Below are positions 5,777 to 9,831 of a stretch of 9,831 nucleotides of DNA, one piece after another. The translations under genes and the position numbers were made by a program. The first letter of the stretch is position 1, and every line of letters begins with the position of its first letter. The notes beneath the pieces were generated by a model that searched no databases, had not been told where the DNA came from, and saw nothing but the letters and a program-made list of their open reading frames with translations. Origin of the DNA: an uncultured Burkholderiales bacterium (GTDB lineage Bacteria > Pseudomonadota > Gammaproteobacteria > Burkholderiales > Burkholderiaceae_C). The stretch spans positions 1 to 9,831 of the forward strand of contig CAIYKK010000381.1 in NCBI GenBank assembly GCA_903926695.1, given 5' to 3'.

Positions 5777-7564
5777 TCAGTAATCAGATGCGGGGGCGAA
5801 AGCGCCGGGCGCGGGCGGCGCCTCGTTGGCGCTTTGGGGGCGGGCGCTGCTTTGGGCGCTTGACTCGCCTGGGGTGCTGTCTGCGCCTTGCCCGCCTTGC
5901 CCGCTGTCTGCGCCTTCTGCGCTGCGGCTGGCGGGCTTCTTGCGGCGGCGGCGTTTTTTGGCCGGGGCGGCGTCGCCTTCCTGCCACGCGGGTTCGACGC
6001 CTTCGAGGCCAACCGGGCTGGCACTTGACGGCGCAGGCATGGCTTGCACCGCGCTATCGGTGCCGGACACGCCCTCAACGCCGGACACATCATCGGTAGG
6101 CGCGGCGGGCCGCTTGACGCGTACACGCGGCGTCTGCGGCTTTTTCAGCTGCGACTGGCGCAACGCTTCGACCATGTCGTGGCGCTCGTCGTCGTAGGCG
6201 GTGCTGAACTTTTCCCACCATTCGCCCAGAGCCGGGTCAATCTCGCCGATCTGCCCGCGCAGGCGCAGAAAGTCAAAACCGGCCCGAAAGCGCGGCTGCT
6301 CCAGCAGCGAATACGGCGCGTTGCCAGTGCGCTTTTCAAAGCGCGGCTGCATGCTCCAGATTTCGCGCATGTCGATGCCCAGCTTGCCGCGCCCGGACAC
6401 GTCGCCGATGCGGGCGTTGAACGCCTCGTCAATCGCGTCCTGCAGCGCGGGCATGGGCGCGTCGCCGCGCTTGAGCCGCCAGTCCCAGCCGTGGCGCACA
6501 TCGGCCCACAACACGCACGAGAGCAAAAAGCTCGGCGCGACCGGCTTGCCTTCGCCGACGCGGCGGTCGGTGTCCTGCAGCGCGAGTTTTAAAAACGGCT
6601 CCTCGGCCATTTCAACGACCACATCGAGCAGCGGATAAATGCCGGTGCCCAGCCCCAATTCCTTGAGCTGCGCGATGCTGGCCAGCGCGTGGCCGGTCTG
6701 CAGCAGTTTGAGCATTTCGTCGAACAGGCGCGACTGCGGCACATCGGCCAGCAAGCCGCGCATCTCGCACAGCGGCGCGGCGGTTTTTTCTTCAAACTTA
6801 AAACCCAGCGCGCTCAGTTTGGCCCCAAAACGCACGGCGCGGATGATCCGCACCGGGTCTTCGCGGTAGCGCAGCGCCGGATCGCCAATCATGCGGACGA
6901 TTTTCTTTTTCGAGTCGCCGATGCCGTTGTGGTAATCGACGACGATTTGCGTTTCCGGGTCGTAATACATGGCGTTGATGGTGAAGTCGCGCCGCGCCGC
7001 GTCTTCTTCCATCGGACCCCAGACGTTGTCGCGCAGCACGCGCCCGGACGCATCGACGGCGTGTTTCATGCCCGCGAGCTGGTTTTTACTGGTGCGTTCG
7101 TTGCCGCCGACCTGCTCGGCCTGGCTGCTGTGCAGATGGGCGCGGAAAGTGGAAACCTCAATCACCTCATGCTCGCGGCCCCGGCCATAAATGACGTGAA
7201 CGATGCGAAAACGCCGCCCGATGATGAAGGCGCGGCGAAACAGCGACTTGACCTGCTCGGGCGTGGCGTTGGTGGCCACGTCAAAATCTTTGGGACGCAG
7301 GCCGACGAGCAAATCGCGCACCGCGCCGCCGACGATGTAGGCTTCAAACCCAGCGTGCTTGAGCGTGCGAACCACGTCCATCGCCCGTTCATCGACCAGA
7401 TTCGGGTCAATGCCGTGGTCTTTGGCTTCGATGTCATGGCGCTTGCCGAAGGGCGATTTTTTGACGCGGCTGGCGGCGGGCTTGGCGCCGGAGGGCTCGC
7501 CGGATTCGCCGGTCGCCGGGCTGGCTGTTTTTCCAAACAGCTTGCTGATGAATTTTTTAATCAT
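5777..7564 (-). CDS. pcnB: Poly(A) polymerase I
   Basis: PcnB adds poly(A) tails to RNA 3' ends, which promotes decay by exonucleases, and in E. coli controls plasmid copy number through antisense RNA turnover. The nucleotidyltransferase core shows AYIVGGAVRDLLVGLRPKDF (75-94) with catalytic D93 and D95, then IIGRRFRIVHVIYG (104-117), the motif that separates poly(A) polymerases from CCA-adding enzymes, then RRDFTINAMYYD (171-182) and RYREDPVRIIRAVRFGAKL (212-230), followed by the helical neck/body domains. The N-terminal 50 residues are basic (MIKKFISKLF, RVKKSPFGKRHD). After about residue 475 comes a long disordered tail rich in Pro, Ala, Ser and Gln with KKRRRRKK at 536-543, making 595 residues against 465 in E. 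coli. The Shine-Dalgarno is weak (AGAAGA). It lies 116 bases after the HAD gene and may have its own promoter. Confidence 0.96.
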   Translation of the reverse strand: MIKKFISKLFGKTASPATGESGEPSGAKPAASRVKKSPFGKRHDIEAKDHGIDPNLVDERAMDVVRTLKHAGFEAYIVGGAVRDLLVGLRPKDFDVATNATPEQVKSLFRRAFIIGRRFRIVHVIYGRGREHEVIEVSTFRAHLHSSQAEQVGGNERTSKNQLAGMKHAVDASGRVLRDNVWGPMEEDAARRDFTINAMYYDPETQIVVDYHNGIGDSKKKIVRMIGDPALRYREDPVRIIRAVRFGAKLSALGFKFEEKTAAPLCEMRGLLADVPQSRLFDEMLKLLQTGHALASIAQLKELGLGTGIYPLLDVVVEMAEEPFLKLALQDTDRRVGEGKPVAPSFLLSCVLWADVRHGWDWRLKRGDAPMPALQDAIDEAFNARIGDVSGRGKLGIDMREIWSMQPRFEKRTGNAPYSLLEQPRFRAGFDFLRLRGQIGEIDPALGEWWEKFSTAYDDERHDMVEALRQSQLKKPQTPRVRVKRPAAPTDDVSGVEGVSGTDSAVQAMPAPSSASPVGLEGVEPAWQEGDAAPAKKRRRRKKPASRSAEGADSGQGGQGADSTPGESSAQSSARPQSANEAPPAPGAFAPASDY

Positions 7565-7680
7565 GGTCTTCTAAAACGGAACGAGACGGGCGGCGGCTGC
7601 ATGCCAGCAGGCGCTGCGTCCTTCGGATAAATACGGGCAGTCTGGCCGCTCGCGGCGCAGGAAACGACAGCGGCGGCGGG

Positions 7681-8370
7681 CTAAAACAGGTCAAGTATGC
7701 GCCATCCCCGCGCCTGCGCCAGTGCGCGCAAACGCTCGTCGGGGTTGGTTGCCACCGGCCAGGTGGCTTTTTCCAGCAGCGCCAAGTCGTTCAGGGAGTC
7801 GGTGTAAAAGGTGGTTTCCACATCGTCCCAGCCCCAGCCGCGTGCGGCCAGCCATTGTTCCATGCGGGTGACTTTGCCTTCTCGCGCCGACGGGATGCCC
7901 TTGATTTCTCCGGTCAGCGCGCCTTGCGCGTCGCGCTCCAGCTCAACGGCAATCAGCTCGCTGACGCCGAAAGCCTGGGCAATCGGGCGCGTGACAAATT
8001 CATTCGTGGCGGTGACGATGACGATTTCGTCGCCCGCTGTCCGGTGCTGTTCGATCAGCGCGACGGCTTGCGCGGTGATGGCTTTGGTCACCACATCGGC
8101 CATGAACTGGTCGTGGGCGGCGCGGGATTTTTCAGCGCCCTGCTCGCGGATGGCCTGGGTGGCAAAACGCACGTATTCGTGAACATCGAGCACGCCAGCG
8201 CGGTACTGCTCGAAAAACTCGGCGTTGCGGCGCTTGAATTCGCTGGCGTCGCACCAGCCCAGCGCGATGGTGAATTCGCCCCATTCGTAATCCGAGTCCA
8301 ACGGAATCAGCGTGTGGTCCAGATCGAACAGGGCCATTTTGCGGCGCGCAGTTGTTGTTTCAGTCGTCAT
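7681..8370 (-). CDS. HAD-superfamily subfamily IB phosphatase (SerB-like)
   Basis: This 229-residue cytosolic protein belongs to the haloacid dehalogenase hydrolases of the phosphoserine-phosphatase-like branch. All four motifs are present: I, ALFDLDHTL with nucleophile D16 and D18; II, IVIVTATNEF with T120; III, SAREGK with K166; and IV, FYTDSLNDLALLE with D191 and D195. The helical cap between residues 25 and 95 marks subclass I. Relatives are mostly annotated only as HAD-IB family hydrolases; some act on phosphoserine or histidinol phosphate, but the substrate cannot be read from the sequence and no serine or histidine pathway gene is adjacent. Its ATG overlaps the hda stop in ATGA, implying coupled translation in the AI-2E/hda operon. 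The 116 bases after its stop hold no ORF. Confidence 0.9.
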   Translation of the reverse strand: MTTETTTARRKMALFDLDHTLIPLDSDYEWGEFTIALGWCDASEFKRRNAEFFEQYRAGVLDVHEYVRFATQAIREQGAEKSRAAHDQFMADVVTKAITAQAVALIEQHRTAGDEIVIVTATNEFVTRPIAQAFGVSELIAVELERDAQGALTGEIKGIPSAREGKVTRMEQWLAARGWGWDDVETTFYTDSLNDLALLEKATWPVATNPDERLRALAQARGWRILDLF

Positions 8371-9077
8371 TCGCTCTCCAGCATGGATTTGATCAGCGGG
8401 ATCGTGATGACCCGCTGGGTTTGCAGCGCATAGCTGTCGAGTTGGTCGAGCAGCTGCATCAGGCTGCCCAGGTCGCGGGAAAAGCGCGTGAGCATGAAGT
8501 CCACGACCTCATCACCCAGCGCAATACCGCGCGCATCGGCTTCGCGCTGGATCACGGCGCGCCGCTCGGCGTCGCCCAGCGCCTGCAGCGCAAAAACGTG
8601 GCCCCAGCCGAGGCGGGTGCGCAGGTCTTCGCGCAGGGCCAGATCGGCGGGCGGCGCGTTGCCAGCGGCCAGCACCCAGCGCGGCTGGCCGTCGTCGGTG
8701 CTCAGGGCGTTGACAAACCAGTTAAACGCGGCGCGTTGCTGCGCGGGCGTGTAAAGGTGGCAATCGTCCATGATGACGGCGGACCAGGCTTCGTTGAACT
8801 CGGGCGGCTCCAGCATGGACGCGTCCATCCAGCCGCTCAAAGCGCCGTGGCCGCGCAGGGCTTCGCTCACGGCTTTGAGCAGATGGGTTTTGCCGCTGGC
8901 CTCTTCGCCCCACAAATAGGTAGGCACCAGCGAATGCAGCGGGCCGTCGGCCCAGAGTTCAAGCTGGCGCACCGTGGCGTCGTTCGGGCCGCTGCAGAAG
9001 TTGGTAAATGAAGGGTCGGTGGACAACCCGATGTCGAGGGCGAGTTGTTTCATCATGCCGGTCATGGGCGGGCTCAT
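8367..9077 (-). CDS. hda: Hda, DnaA regulatory inactivator (AAA+ protein)
   Basis: Hda binds the DNA-loaded sliding clamp and stimulates hydrolysis of ATP on DnaA, preventing re-initiation of chromosome replication. The N-terminus carries a clamp-binding-like motif, QLALDIG (11-17), followed by an AAA+ domain homologous to DnaA domain III: Walker A GEEASGKTHLL (57-67), Walker B VIMDDCHLY (101-109), a sensor-like VLAAGN (135-140), RTRLGWG (153-159) with the likely arginine finger, and RFSRDLGSLMQLLDQLD (198-214) as sensor 2. There is no DNA-binding domain IV, which separates it from DnaA. The ATG at 9077 overlaps the upstream stop, but the conserved N-terminus suggests translation could start at the ATG pair at 9056 and 9053, giving MKQLALDIGL. 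No strong Shine-Dalgarno decides this. It is the middle gene of a tightly overlapping trio. Confidence 0.95.
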   Translation of the reverse strand: MSPPMTGMMKQLALDIGLSTDPSFTNFCSGPNDATVRQLELWADGPLHSLVPTYLWGEEASGKTHLLKAVSEALRGHGALSGWMDASMLEPPEFNEAWSAVIMDDCHLYTPAQQRAAFNWFVNALSTDDGQPRWVLAAGNAPPADLALREDLRTRLGWGHVFALQALGDAERRAVIQREADARGIALGDEVVDFMLTRFSRDLGSLMQLLDQLDSYALQTQRVITIPLIKSMLESE

Positions 9078-9831
9078 TCTTGGTAGAGCTTGCTGAGCAG
9101 GTAGCTGGCGCGCAGGCGGCGTATGGCCACCAGCAGCACGGCGCTCGAAGGCAGCGCGATCAGCACGCCCAGAAAACCCAGCAGTTGCCCAAAAGCGAGC
9201 AGCGAAAAAATCGCCGCCAGCGGATGCAGGCCGATGCGCTCGCCCACGAGCCGGGGCGTGAGGTAAATGCTTTCGACCAGCTGCCCGGTGCCATACACGC
9301 CCAGCACCACGAGCACGCCGTACAGGCCGTCAAACTGCAGCATTCCCGCCAGAAACGCCAGCATCAAGCCCGAGCCAAAGCCCAGATAAGGAATAAAAAA
9401 CGCCAGCCCGGTAAAAACGCCGACCGGCACCGCCAGATCAAAGCCGAACAGCGCCAGCGCGGTGCTGAAATACACCGCCAGCACGCCCATCACCAAAAGC
9501 TGGCCGCGCAGGTACTGGCCCAGCACCGAATCGGCCTCCTCCATGAAGCTGTCAAACGAGGCACGCAGCCGCAGCGGCACCAGCTCGACGAGAAAAGCGA
9601 CAAATCGATCCCAGTCCTTGAGCAGAAAAAACAGCGCCACCGGCACCAGAATCAAGTTGCCCAGCACCGCCAGCGCGACGCTGCCGCCTAGCTTGAGCGA
9701 CACCATCACCGAACCCAGTGCTTCCTCAAAATTGGCGCTGAGGTATTTGACGGCAAAGGCCTTGATGCTGGCCGCGTCCAGCGAGACCTTGATGCCCAGC
9801 TGCGCCAGCCACGGCCCCAGGCTTTTGCCCA
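9074..9831 (-). CDS. AI-2E/PerM-family transporter, 5' partial
   Basis: This is the C-terminal part of a multi-pass inner-membrane protein of the AI-2E transporter (PerM, YdiK/TqsA-like) family. Some members export autoinducer-2 or act as Na+/H+ antiporters, but most are uncharacterised. The frame is open to the right edge, so the N-terminus is missing; an internal GTG/ATG at 9709 is not the start because coding continues upstream (QLGIKVSLDAASIKAF). Family features are LGNLILVPVALFFLLKDWDR, the segment SVLGQYLRGQLLVMGVLAVY, GLAFFIPYLGFGSG, and the conserved YLTPRLVGERIGLHPLAAIF followed by FSLLAFGQLLGFLGVLIALP. About five to six membrane segments are visible. Its stop overlaps the hda ATG. 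It is probably the first gene of the operon ending with folK. The substrate is unknown. Confidence 0.93.
   Translation of the reverse strand, partial: GKSLGPWLAQLGIKVSLDAASIKAFAVKYLSANFEEALGSVMVSLKLGGSVALAVLGNLILVPVALFFLLKDWDRFVAFLVELVPLRLRASFDSFMEEADSVLGQYLRGQLLVMGVLAVYFSTALALFGFDLAVPVGVFTGLAFFIPYLGFGSGLMLAFLAGMLQFDGLYGVLVVLGVYGTGQLVESIYLTPRLVGERIGLHPLAAIFSLLAFGQLLGFLGVLIALPSSAVLLVAIRRLRASYLLSKLYQE

Noticed and set aside
6689..7630. Plus-strand open frame of 313 codons opposite pcnB
   Set aside because: It mirrors the strongly conserved PcnB frame, lacks a ribosome binding site and has shadow-like composition.
7565..7680. Promoter for pcnB in the gap after the HAD gene
   Set aside because: A TATTTA sequence exists on the minus strand, but no acceptable -35 stands at the right distance, so no feature is called; the gap otherwise shows only short weak hairpins.
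9704..9709. GTG/ATG near 9709 as start of the AI-2E transporter
   Set aside because: The frame stays open and coding-like to the right edge, so this is an internal codon of a gene cut by the window.
1..9831. A CRISPR array, mobile element, defence island or other new multi-gene system
   Set aside because: No spaced identical repeats, transposase, integrase, tRNA gene or accessory-type gene cluster is visible; the gene content is core housekeeping.

Overview
The window is GC-rich chromosomal DNA from a betaproteobacterium, most likely Burkholderiales and probably Comamonadaceae (Rhodoferax/Polaromonas/Acidovorax-like). This is judged from the codon use, from protein sequences such as RhlE, GloA, PdxH, Hda and PcnB, and from the minus-strand order AI-2E transporter, hda, HAD phosphatase, pcnB, folK, which I recognise from memory as typical of this group. 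No database search was possible.

Left part, plus strand (1-3096): the C-terminal part of an RhlE-type DEAD-box RNA helicase cut by the left edge, whose Gly/Arg-rich tail is interrupted by an in-frame TAG; a hairpin terminator; a complete single-domain bacteriohemerythrin behind a possible FNR/Anr-type site; a very strong terminator hairpin; a small two-helix membrane protein of unknown function with an internal tandem duplication; and glyoxalase I (gloA).

Middle, minus strand (3110-4214): a 96-residue protein of unknown function with its own promoter and an excellent ribosome binding site, converging on gloA with 13 bases between stop codons, and an inner-membrane-anchored protein with a periplasmic OmpA-like peptidoglycan-binding domain. 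A 235-base divergent intergenic region (4215-4449) holds imperfect tandem repeats and two short tandem repeats (GGCT x4 and GGTGCC x5). It leads to plus-strand pdxH, whose best -10 box is so close to the ATG that the mRNA may be leaderless.

Right part, minus strand (5111-9831), transcribed right to left: AI-2E/PerM-family transporter (cut by the right edge), hda, HAD-IB phosphatase, pcnB, folK. The first three genes are joined by 4-base ATGA stop/start overlaps. pcnB follows after 116 bases that hold no ORF, weak -10-like AT-rich bases and no convincing -35. folK follows pcnB after 15 bases and in the same reading frame. The operon joins unrelated housekeeping jobs: control of DnaA activity (Hda), RNA polyadenylation and decay (PcnB), folate synthesis (FolK) and a membrane exporter-type protein.

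No RNA gene, CRISPR array, insertion sequence, prophage gene or integration site is visible. This is ordinary core-genome territory, and I do not see a new multi-gene system. The points worth a second look are local: the broken RhlE tail, the ribosome binding site inside the terminator stem, the repeat-flanked leaderless-looking pdxH start, the two unknown small proteins, and the pcnB-folK same-frame junction.
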